DNA from: Monosiga brevicollis MX1
Taxonomy: Eukaryota; Opisthokonta; Choanoflagellata; Craspedida; Salpingoecidae
Reading direction: 5' to 3'
Assembly (NCBI RefSeq): GCF_000002865.3
Contig: NW_001865054.1
Span: 567,450 to 631,449, forward strand
Length of the DNA stretch: 64,000 nt
In this document: positions 47,117 to 57,655 of the stretch, piece after piece
How positions within the stretch are numbered: the first letter of the stretch is position 1
Layout: the number at the start of each line of letters is the position of its first letter
The notes under the pieces: model-generated
What the model saw: only the letters and a program-made list of their open reading frames with translations
What the model was told of the DNA's origin: nothing
The model's database searches: none
Made by a program: the position numbers and the translations under genes

Positions 47117-49636
47117 TTACCGAACTCCCCGAATACGAAAAACAAAGGCGGCCGACAACAGGAAATATACCGCTGTTACTGCAAACAAGGTCGTGTATGC
47201 CACGGCACAACCCCCCTGGTCGCAGTCGTCCTTGGGACCCGTGCCTCCACATGCAATCCGGGCGACTCCATCGCGAATTGCCCCGCCTGCAAGAGCAGTC
47301 CACCCCAGGACGCGTGGTTCCAGGTGCCCGTGAGTTGCCGCGCGCGGTGCACTGTTTCCAAAGCATACCACAGCAACGACCAGTCCCCGTACATATGCAT
47401 GCACATGCACACTTGAAAATACATCAACATACCAATGGGGGTGGCAATCAGCTGAGGTAAAACCATCGCCTGGTGCCACACGGCCAGGTCCTTGGCCCGG
47501 TCCGCCTTGTTGGTCAGCACATCAAGTGCCATGGCCAGGTCGACGGCCACAAAGCAGCCATACCCCATCCCAAACACAGCCGAAATACCCAATATCACAT
47601 GGAAGCTCTACACGCACACACGTCAGCGCGTCCAATCCCAAACGTCATTCACCACACAATAGTGTGAGGTGTAGCAAAATAAGGGGAAAAAAAGAAAAAA
47701 AAGAAAAAAGAAAAGGCAGAAGTGGCCATTAGGACTTCCTGCTTGCCCTAGAACCAGCAGGCGAGAACGGCTTCAACGAGGCGGCTTGGCTTTCAAGCAA
47801 ACAAACCTCAGACAACGCCATGGCCATGGCTGTGCCGGCCATGATGACTGCTGATCCCACAACAAACACGCGCCGACGCCCATTTGCCCAATCGCTCAGC
47901 TGGCCACCGCACCCAAGATCAAGAATGACCGCAAGTAAGAAGACCCCGGGTGTCAACAACAGCAAGACCCATAACAGAGGAAAATGCAAACAAAAAAATA
48001 CAAAGTAGGCATCCGTCTGGCCAGCTCAATGACACTTCATCCGTTGCTGCCTGTAGCTCGCCAAAGGCTCACCTTGCCCGCGGCGACGGAAGAGAGAGCG
48101 GCAGAGACAAAGAGGGGCACCAGGGCATAAGCCACGGCCGATTCGGCACGCATGCCCTCGGGCAATGGGATCTCGTCATGGAAATAATACTCCAAGAAAA
48201 ACATGACCGTAGCCATACCTATGCACACATCATCAAACAAGATCAGGAACAGGGGGCAAGGAAGGCAAGGCAACGCACGGCCAACAACAGCGAGGGTGGT
48301 TTTGCCGTGTCAAGTACCTTGTTGCATCAGAAAACGAGTCAGAAAAACCCAGCGAAAGTCATGCCGGCGCAAGGGTTGGAGATACTCCAGAACAACCAAC
48401 TTGACCGACAGCGGCTGCGTCAACGCAAACACGATGAGACAGGCAAGTGAATACAGGGCCATGTACAACAAGCAGGCGGACCCGGGGGTCAAAAAGCAAA
48501 GTACCTTGGGCGGAACGGTCGGACGATACTGCTCCTCGCGCTGCGTCGTTGCAAAAGCCGGAAACAAAATGAAGGAAGGAGGGGAATGGCAAGGCGAACA
48601 AGGGATGAGCACATCGGCAGCAGTGGGCTTGCAAGTGGTCAACGCTGGCTCGTTTCCAACACTCGAGGGAGATCATGAGAGCAATGCACAAGTGTCGGAC
48701 CTGAGAGAAGAGAACGGGTACAACAGTTAGCAGTAGAATGACAGCGAGGACGAGGTAGACGCTCATGACAGAGAGGTGGGGGTAGAGAAAGCCCATGCTG
48801 GCACCCAAGAGGTTGCCGAGCACGGTGGCCAGACCGTTGAGGCCGCTGGCCAGGCCCCGCATCGACTCGGGGGTGCGGTCAGCCAGCAGACCATTGTATG
48901 GTGTTCCGGTAACCTGGTATCCCACAGTAGCAAAAGAATAGACGACAATCAGGATCCCCAAATGGCCGTGGGTCTCAAAGTTGTCCGTGACAGCAGCCGT
49001 GGTCAAATTGAGCCAGTCCGAGGCGGGGGTTGTAGTGGGAAAGGGACCTTCTGTAGCGCCCGTGGCAAGAGTTGGGCTGGGAAGGCTGCCGTTGTTTGGG
49101 CAGCTACTGTCTGTGTTCTTGTCCGGTGGTTTGTGAGGATTGGCAAGACCAAGCACCAGGTGTGCCAGGCATAGCCAAACAAGGCCAAGCAGCATAAAGG
49201 GGCGACGACGACCATAGCGCGAGGTGCAGCGATCCGAGAGGAGCCCAATGTAGGGTGTCGTGATGACGGTAATGATGCTGCCCACCAAGACGACAGTAGC
49301 CAGACCGATACCGGCCGAGTCGTTGCCGACAGTGCTACGGACCTGGGAGGGCAGGAGAACAATGCCCCAAGCTATCAGGGTGGAGGCCAACCCCACCCAA
49401 GCGGTGTTCAGGAGAATGAGGTTGCAGGCGGTTTTGCTCTGCAGGTGCGGATGCCAATCCTCGTTATTCGCAGAGCCTCTGGATTCACCACCAAAAGGAT
49501 TGCCCTCGTCATCTGAATCAGCAGCCTGGGTGCCGGGCAGGAGGGAGGTTTGCGACATGTCCAGACTCAAGTCGTCAAGCAGCAGCTCATCGGCCTCGGG
49601 CCAGGACTTGTGCAGTTCCATCTCCATCTCGGGCAT
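47117..49636 (-). CDS. Major facilitator superfamily transporter
   Basis: A multi-pass carrier. Exon 1 has an acidic cytosolic start (MPEMEMELHKSWPEADELLL) and then the first spans: NLILLNTAWVGLASTLIAW, a span around VVLVGSIITVITTPYIGLLS and the loop DRCTSRYGRRRPFMLLG, the MFS motif A (GxxxDRxGRR). VGYQVTGTPYNGLLADRTPE and NGLATVLGNLLGASMGFLYP follow, up to the donor at 48701. Later exons give FRWVFLTRFLMQQG, MATVMFFLEYYFHDE, a second-half motif A-like GGQLSDWANGRRRVFVVG, and VDLAMALDVLTNKADRAKDL near the end. The layout resembles fungal and amoebal sugar-type carriers and distantly SLC45. The substrate is unknown. The frame is open to 49828, so an earlier start is possible; 49636 was chosen because the residues before it look non-membrane and compositionally odd. 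Confidence 0.85.
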
Positions 49637-50038
49637 TCGGCTGCGGCTCTGGTCCGACTTTGGCCGAGCGCGAAGAGGAAAGGCAGCCACTCTGTACTGT
49701 TTGTGCGCCCGTTGTGGCGCGCGTAACTCAATCCCAAGACTGCGCCCGAGTTTGCAGGAGTTGGCGCCCTGTTGAGAGGCAGCCAAGGCGAACAAGAGAT
49801 AACGGTAATATCGCCCGTCACAACCCACAATCCAACCTAGTTATGGCGTCGGATCGCTCTCCCCAGTGCCCAACCTGCCACCTCAAAGCCCCTTGATCTC
49901 GCACAGCCTCGCTGCCTGCCGACCTTGGCCAGCCAGACCAGCTGTGCTTGCTTCTGAAAACTTTGAGCAGAAGAGAGAAAAAAAAAAAAAAAAAAGGCAC
50001 ATGTTGTATTGTCTGACAAGTGTGTGTGTGTGTGTGTG

Positions 50039-50111
<73 letters not shown>

Positions 50112-50276
50112 CTCGCGTTTCACATTTCAACTGAATTCTGGCGCCCTCCAACAGGAAGATGGGTGTTGTTCGACCAGCCCATAGCCCCTCTTGAGCACGT
50201 TTTTTAGATACGACACATCCCCGCGCCACAAAAGAACCAAACAAACTCTGAAAGAAAGAAGAAAAAGCCGATAAGT
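49637..50276. other. Gap between MFS and kelch genes, with GT microsatellite
   Basis: Both flanking genes are on the minus strand. The gap holds the MFS promoter, a poly-A run (49978-49995) and a long GT tract. Confidence 0.5.
50020..50106. repeat. (GT)n microsatellite, about 87 bp
   Basis: About 43 GT units on the + strand with one TT interruption near 50039. Confidence 0.95.
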
Positions 50277-51646
50277 TTAAACGCCAAAGACAACGGCAGA
50301 GTGCGAGTAACGCTCCATGGGTAGGGGAGGACCTTCACGCCAATGTGTCCCGTTGAAGACTTCAACAGAACGTAAAGGGCCATTGTTGAAGCCTCCGGTG
50401 GCAATCAAGGTGTCTGCCCAAACAGCCACGGCCAGGTTGGAGCGACCAACCGTCAAGGGGGTCGTAGCAGTCCACGATCGCCCGTCAAAATACTCGACCA
50501 ACGCGAGACGGACTGAGGGAGGGCCATAACCACCAACGACGTAAAGGCGGCTGCGATACACGACTGCGGCAAAAGCCGATCGTGGGGTCAGCATAGGTGG
50601 GGCGATTTCCCACCCTTGATCATCAAGCACCTCCACGGCGTTGGTACGCGATGTGGCATCTTCGCCGCCCAGCAGATACAAGCGATCTTGAAACACAACG
50701 GCACACGCGTGTCGATGCACCAACGACGGCGATGGCGCAACATTCCAATGAGTTCCGTTGAAAAAGAACGCGCTTAGGTCAGCACCTCCCAAGTAAAAGA
50801 GGCGCCCGCGAAAAGCGGTTAGACAGCCTCCGCTCTTGTGCGGGGCACGAGGTCGCTCCTCCCACGCACGGCCGGTAAATGCCAGCATGCGCGAATCCCC
50901 AGAGGAACTTGCTATACCCACTACATACAGTTCTTGGTGCAAGATGGTCGACGTTTGGTCGTAAACGCTCAAGTTTGCAGGCAAATCAAGCCCGCGCCTC
51001 CAGCCCGTACCCGCGCTGTCAAGAACATCAACGGCCTGGGAATAATCAGACGCAATACCCCCAAGCACAAGAACCTTGGGGCCAACTGCCCATGGCAAGA
51101 CGTTCCCCAAGGCTTGTCGAAGGGCTGCCAGAGTGTCATTGAGTTGTTGTGGGTCACCTGCACGGGACTGAGGGGACTGCAGTGCCTCCAGATCCACACC
51201 GGCGACGGCAATGGGGGCCGTAAGCTCAAGGCGCTCCTCTGCGTCACTCGTGACGCGATTGGGTGGAGGCATATGTGCATCGAGCTTGACAAGTCTAGCG
51301 CCAATATGTGCATCTGCATGGGAATGTGCGGGTGGACAGGGCACGGGGGTGCATGAGCATCAGGCATGCCAAATTCAACAAGCGCACAAGACGGAAGAGT
51401 GGCGTGCTATCCTCTACCGTGTAGTTCGATATCCGAACCAGCAGAGAGCACCAGGTTCCCTGCCGAGTCGACGAGCAAGTTGACCTCATCATCCCCACTC
51501 TCGAAAGACGATCCGACACCGCCTGTCTTCATAATCAACAAATTGGCAAGGACGAGGACAAGGAGGAGAAAGCGACGATGATAGAATGGGAAGAAGAGGC
51601 CCGGTTTAGTCCTCAGGTGCAAGGCTGACCGCCTCGCCACCGCCAT
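50277..51646 (-). CDS. Membrane-anchored kelch-repeat protein
   Basis: Two exons (51646-51418, 51313-50277) join to 421 residues. A basic start (MAVARRSALHLRTKPGLFFP, FYHRR) precedes one hydrophobic span FLLLVLVLANLLIM, which suggests a type II membrane protein or an uncleaved signal anchor. The rest is a kelch propeller with about six units, each about 47 residues: VLVLGGIASDYSQAVDVLD, ELYVVGIASSSGDSRMLAF, GRLFYLGGADLSAFFFNGTHW, DRLYLLGGEDATSRTNAVEV, SRLYVVGGYGPPSVRLALVE, DTLIATGGFNNGPLRSVEVF. The double Gly and following Trp positions of kelch are present. NGTHW occurs twice and is a glycosylation sequon, as expected if the propeller is lumenal or extracellular. No BTB or other enzyme domain is present. 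No orthologue is assigned. Confidence 0.82.
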
Positions 51647-51941
51647 TGTCCAACTGTGCTCAAACTGATCCGAAGAAGGTGAGTTACCCAGATCAACTGG
51701 TCGTCCTAGATGGTGAACAAAGGAAATCGACAGCTAGCCGCACAAACACGTCAGCGTCGAGTCATATGAACCGCTCCACGTCGAGCCAGCTGATCAAAAT
51801 TGAAGCGCCAGCCGGACCAGTCCTGCCCAAAACATGTGCATCCATCCAGTTTTGCAATTTCGAACCACATCAGCCCATCTTCCACTCACATACGAGAGGA
51901 TTTGTCAGACAAATCAACACTTGTCTGACATATGACCGTTG

Positions 51942-51983
<42 letters not shown>

Positions 51984-52221
51984 GCGCGCGCGCTCTCTCT
52001 TCTCTCTCTCTCCCGCGCGTTTCTGTCTTGCGCTCTCTGGTGCCTGTGGTGCACTTGTCTCACCGGCTGTGGGTACTTCTTTCCCTTTCTCTGTCGATGG
52101 TGGTGATGCTTGGGTATTGAATATAGGGGAAAACGGTCGTGTGTACGTGAGAAAGGCATCAGGCATCAAGGGCATGGCATTGGTAGACTCGTGAACAACC
52201 AGTTGGGGTCAAGTCGCCGCC
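51647..52221. promoter_or_regulatory. Divergent promoter region (kelch and RTEL1 genes)
   Basis: The two genes start head to head about 575 bases apart. The gap holds a (CA)n(CG)n(CT)n composite microsatellite at 51944-52012 and no gene of its own. Confidence 0.5.
51944..52012. repeat. Composite (CA)n(CG)n(CT)n microsatellite
   Basis: About 18 CA units pass into five CG units and then CT-rich sequence, roughly 210 bases upstream of the RTEL1 start codon. The CG run could form Z-DNA. Confidence 0.9.
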
Positions 52222-55200
52222 ATGCCTGTGCTGAAGCTGCAGGGCATTGAGGTGTCCTTCCCCTTTGAGCCGTACGAATGTCAACGCGATTACATGGACC
52301 GCGTCCTTGTGGCGCTCAAGACTGGCAAAAATGCGATGCTTGAGAGCCCTACTGGCACGGGAAAGACCCTCTGCCTCCTCTGTGCTGCCCTGGGCTGGCG
52401 AAAACAGTACGTGGTCCCGGGTCTCTTCATGCTTGTTCTGCGAAGCACGGCATACCTCACCAATGCCTGACATAACAGTGAACAAGCCCGACGAGCTGCG
52501 CGCCGAGCTGCTGGTGCAACACAGGTGCGCCGCCAACGAACTTGAGTTGATTGCCCTCTTTTGGGCGAAAAAGTTGTGCTTTTGCTGTTTCATGCCCAGC
52601 CTCATGCCGGACTTGACCCTGCACGCACACAGCCCACGACGACATTATCGACCGATGCACCAGGCTGGGGGGCCGATCAGCAGGGGCCACGCCTGCCCCC
52701 CATTATTTACGCCTCGCGCACGCACTCCCAGCTCTCGCAAACAGTCAAGGAGCTGAAGAATACCGACTATCGCGCCCGCTCTGCAGTGCTGGGTTCTCGC
52801 GATCAGCTATGCGTGCACCCTGAGGTAAAAACCATCAGCAGCAATGCTGCCAAAACTCGTGTCTGCAAGATTCGCGTCAACGCCCAGTACGTTCACACGC
52901 CATCCGTCCCGTCTGTCCCATCAGGCCGTTGCTCACCAAAACGCGTGCCTGTTCTCCACAATCCTTTCCGCTCCAACAGTGACTGCAGCTTTTATCAAAA
53001 CGTAGACCCCGTGTTTCGCGACGTGGACGCCGACCTGGCCACCAACCCCCATCCGGCCCTTGACCTTGAGGTACCAACTGCCATATTCGACCTGTAACAC
53101 GCTGCTGCACTGGGATGCAGAAACGCAACTCACGGGCTGCGGTTGTCGTACATCACCACCCGTTCAGGATTTGGTCCAGCTCGGCGAGCGGCGCCATGCC
53201 TGCCCCTACTTTCTGAGCCGCAGGTTCGCCTTGCCTGTTGGCAGGCCAAGTTACACCCCACTCCACACCAGTGTTGCATCCTCCTATTTTGCTCACCCAA
53301 TGAACCACGGCTCGCCCCACCTCCGCCTTTTAGCATGCAATCTGGCGCCGATGTCATTCTGCTTCCCTACAACTATTTGATTGACAAGCAAACTCGAGCC
53401 TCGCAGGGCATCGATCTGAATGGTGCCGTGGTTTGTTGTCCTTTTTCCAGCGGGGGACCCAGAACGCCATGCGCGAGCGCATATTTGGCTGCCGGCTACC
53501 TCACGCCCTGACCCTCTCCAACCTCGACCGTCGCTAGGTCATCTTCGACGAAGCCCACAACATCGAGTCGTCTTGCGAAGAAGCTGCTTCATTTGATCTA
53601 ACGTCTGCCGACTTGGCCGGCTTTCTCACGGAGATTGACCAGGTTGAGAAGCGTCCACCGCCCTCCCCGCTACTTTATCCACCACTGTAGCCGGCTGGTC
53701 CCATTGCATGCTCGCCAATCCACTCATGACGATGGCTGCATCAAACAGCTGCTGCGAGTAGCAGATGCAGACCGTCCTGAACTATCCGAGGACCGCCTGC
53801 TGCTCCTAAAAAAAGCCGTGCTGGACCTTGAGGCTGCCCTCGACCGCATAGAACTTAAAAACGGTCTGACCAAACCCTGCCACCCCGTCTCCCTTCTCCA
53901 ACAAACCTCGTCGCATACCCAAGCCTCAAAACCATTCCTAACGCCGTGATGGTGCGTCGTAGGTGGTTTCAAAGCCAAAGGTGACTACATGTACCAGTTC
54001 TTTGCGGAAGCCGGCATCTCCTCCACCACTCACCATGATTTAAGCGAACTGCTCGAGCAGTGTGTTATGACGCTGTTGCAGCAACAGGTCGGACTGCCTC
54101 CTTCCCTCTTCTTGTTGGCGTGTTGGGATGGAGTGTATGAGACAAGAAACGGTCACGAGCCGATGCTAAGGCCGACCCTGCACACCTCTTGACCTCGTAT
54201 TTTGCGTGTTGGCCTCGTGCACTGGTCGCCTGCAGGCTAACGCCACAGGTCGCTGCTATCTGTCCAAGTTTCAAGATGTTCTCAAGGTATCGTCCCTTAG
54301 GTTTCCGCGCAGGTGCTCGGGTCGCTGTCACCATCAACCCAAGCTTTGTTCACTCGCGTGCATGTCTTATTGGCTTTGGTGTCTAGGTGGCCTTTAGTGA
54401 TGCCGCAAAGACTGATCCGCGCGTGCTTGAAAAGTTTTATTACGTTCATGTGGAAGAGAAGGCCAATCGTTCGTCTCAAAAGAAAACTTCAGTACGTTGA
54501 ACCTGTAGTTTATTTGCCAGGCAAACTTACGTCGCGCGTGACTGGGGTGTCTGCTCATTTTTTTTTTTTTTTGCTCATCCGCCTGCTGTCGCCTTGCACG
54601 ACCGGGAATCGAAACAGGATTGGAGCAACTCTATGCAAAAGCTGGACAAACGTACTGTTCGGACTTTGAGCCTCTGGTGCTTCAGCCCGGCGTTTGCTAT
54701 GAAAAGCCTCATGGCTGAGGGCATCAAGACTCTGATCCTAACCAGTGGAACCCTCGCGCCCCTCAACAGCTTCAAGGCAGAACTCATGGTAGGTGGTGCC
54801 ATTGCAATTGTCTGCCTTTGTGTGCTCCTCCTATCTTGCACTCCCAAAGTCATTCGTGGCCGCTGCACCACCTTATCCTCTAGACGGACTTTCCAGTCAT
54901 GTTGGAGAACCCCCACATTATCACGGGCAAGCAAGTATGGGCGGGGGTCTTACCAGTAGGCCCCAGCAACGCACGCCTCATATCGAATTACGAAAACCGC
55001 AATTTGCCGGCCTACAAGAACGAACTGGGGAATTCGCTGGGTGCGTGCGTGTTCCTGCAGCCAGCGCCGCAGCCCGAATGAGATCAAGAGTGAAGAAAAC
55101 CACACTCATAAGCTTATTTGCACTTGGGCAGTCAACTTTTCGCGAATCGTGCCCGCGGGTTTGCTCGTGTTCTTTCCCTCCTACGGAGTCATGGCTTCCT

Positions 55201-57655
55201 GCGTTGAGGTCGGTCAGGGGATTTCTAGGCGCCGTCCGTGTGGTTGCCGACATGTTTTCATGTGGATGATGCTGTGCTGTTACTGTCACTGTCCACGTCA
55301 CTGCCTCTGTTTTGTTTTGTTTTAATGTGAACACATTGTCTTCCTAGGCGTGGCAGCAGCCCTCTTCGACGGGTGCTTGCATTTGGGACCGCTTAAGCCA
55401 GTACAAGGTACGGGGGCCATGATGCTGAGTTGTCTTTTCGCCTCGGCGGACATTTCCCAACCAACTTTTGTCAAACAGTGAAATGGTATCCATAGACACT
55501 TGAGGCTCATGAAACGCGCCTCCTTCCGCATAGACTGTCATAGTGGAACCGCGAGAAAAGCATGAGTTTGTTGCCGCCATGCATGCATTTTACGACAAGA
55601 TTCAAGACCCGGCCTTGAGCGGTGCAATCTTTCTGGCCGTGTGCCGTGGCAAGGTGGGAGCTTTGGACGTTTGGCTCGATCTGAAGGCTGCGCTAGTTCA
55701 CCCACTGTTCACGCGCATCCGTGAATGATCTTGCATGCCAATGCTGGCATATTCCGCCGCATGTAGGTCAGCGAGGGTCTGGACTTTGCCAACTCCAATG
55801 GTCGTGCGGTCATCATCACGGGATTGCCCTACCCGGCGGTCAAGGAGCCACGGGTAGTCTTGAAGCGGCAGTACATGGACGATGCTTGCCGTCGGCGAGC
55901 CACCACGTTGAGTGGACAGGACTGGTATCAAATGCAAGCGACGCGGGCGGTGAACCAGGCCATTGGTCGCGTGATTCGCCACCGGCAAGACTATGGTGCC
56001 ATCATCCTAGCTGACAGTCGGTGAGGAGGGTATCTGGCGCGGCGTTGGCGGGACTTGTTGACGCGAGTGCATACTGGGCGCCGATCTAACTGTGGTGTGT
56101 GCTTTGCGGGCACGCCAATCTCACTATAGGTTTGCTGATGAGCGGCAGCGAGCCTGTTTGCCCAAGTGGCTGCAAAAGCATGTCGAGGTAAGGTTGAACC
56201 AGGGCCGGTCTTTGCCAAATGTGTGCAAGTCAGTCGTTGTGCGGGCATGTGTGCTTTCACTGGCCTGCGTTGGCAGGTCTTTACTAAATTTGGCGAGGCT
56301 CAGCGAAGTCTTACACTGTTTTTTCGGCGAGCCAAGGCCGACCCCGAGCTGCTGTCAGCCGAGCAGGACGCTCTCCGGGAAGCAGCTCTCAAAGCCAGTG
56401 CTCCACCAAGCCACGCATTGCTGGGAGAGGGTACCTTTGCCGCAGCTGGGCGGCGCGCGGCCCGATCAACGGGATCGTCGCGGGGGGGTGTCGATGGTAC
56501 CGGGGCTACAACCGCAGCGCCAGCTCTGCAAATTGCCTATGACTTTTCCGATCGGCAGCACCCTGCACTGCAGGCCACTGAGACACCGACTCGACCAAAA
56601 CTAGTCGACCCGTCACTGTTGCAGCCGCAGGCAGCGCGTCAGCCCAGTTCAAACTCGGGGGGTCCGGAACTGCTGTCCGTTCCTGTGATGGCCGCACCTC
56701 AGTCGACCGCACGGGCCAGTGTATCGCAACAGCTGCATGCGGCAGGCCGCTCGCTGTATCAAAAACCAGGTCCAGAGCCCAGTAGGGAGGACCATTTGTC
56801 TGGTGGAGCGGATGCTTCAGCGGTTGCAGCCGCCACCGAGCAACGCAAGGAGGCCGCGTTTGCAGTGCTGAAGGAGGTGAGGCTTGGGTAGAGCCGGGGC
56901 CGTGGTTGGTTTGAACTCGCCTGTCTCACGTGATTGTGGGTGTAGCTGAAGCGTGTGTGCACGCCCGAGAAGCTGATGCAAGCCAAGCAATACCTGAAGC
57001 GCTTGCGCCTGGTGCGGGCCCAGCCCTCGCGCAAGGTACTGGTGGAGCTGGCCGTGCAGCTGTACGATGCCACGGATGGTGACTCCAACGTGCTCAGCCT
57101 GATTGGTGAACAGTTTGAAGGGCTTAGCAAAGTAGGTGCTCACTACCGTCCAACGATGGGCTGACCAGCAGGCTGTTTTGCCACGTTTGGTTGTGACTCA
57201 TGCTGCCACGTCCCGACACGACAGGTGTACTGGGATTCGGCCATTACGCGACTTGACGGAGGTGAAGCTCCCGAGGTGGTGAAGCGACTGGTGGAGCCCG
57301 AGGCCGAGGATGCACGAGCCGCCAAGCGGGCCAAGCTGCGTGCCGTCTTTGACGAGGTCAGCCATGCGCCCCCGCCCCATTTATGGAACCCAGCGGATGG
57401 CACGGGACGTTGATTCTGCTCCTCCTGACTGTATAGATTGGGCGACTCTGTGGGGAGGAGGCTGTCCGACGGACACAGGAGCATTTGACGGCCTATCGGC
57501 GAGCCACGCCCACGCCCCCGTTGGCCACCCTCTTTTCAGCCTTACAAGAGGCATTGGAGCGGGATGCACGGGCTTTGCAGTTGATGGAGGGCTGCCTGCC
57601 GCCGTCCAAGCAGCTCGAATGGCGACGCCTGCAGACGCCGGCGCCCACAACCTGA
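52222..57655 (+). CDS. RTEL1: RTEL1 helicase (XPD-like Fe-S DNA helicase)
   Basis: A 5'-3' helicase that dismantles D-loops, T-loops and G-quadruplexes in the nucleus. It starts [20 protein letters not shown], with Walker [19 protein letters not shown] and motif Ia [13 protein letters not shown]. Fe-S cysteines appear in [24 protein letters not shown] and [27 protein letters not shown] is followed by the DEAH box [20 protein letters not shown] (53538-53597). Later blocks are [32 protein letters not shown]-type [20 protein letters not shown] (motif VI, near 55950-56000) and [13 protein letters not shown]. One harmonin-like helical domain is visible ([20 protein letters not shown], about 56955-57130); animal RTEL1 has two and a C4C4 RING. 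The last exon, 57430-57655, is chosen because the donor after VFDE and the acceptor at 57429 keep a clean frame. Internal exon edges are not all fixed. Confidence 0.93.

Noticed and set aside
49818-50244. Open frames with Thr-His or Val-Cys runs
   Set aside because: They read through the (GT)n tract and have no start context or homology.
57225-57413. Stop at 57413 as the end of RTEL1
   Set aside because: Reading on past VFDE gives a short unlike tail; splicing at GTCAGC to an acceptor at 57429 gives a longer clean helical frame, so 57655 is preferred.
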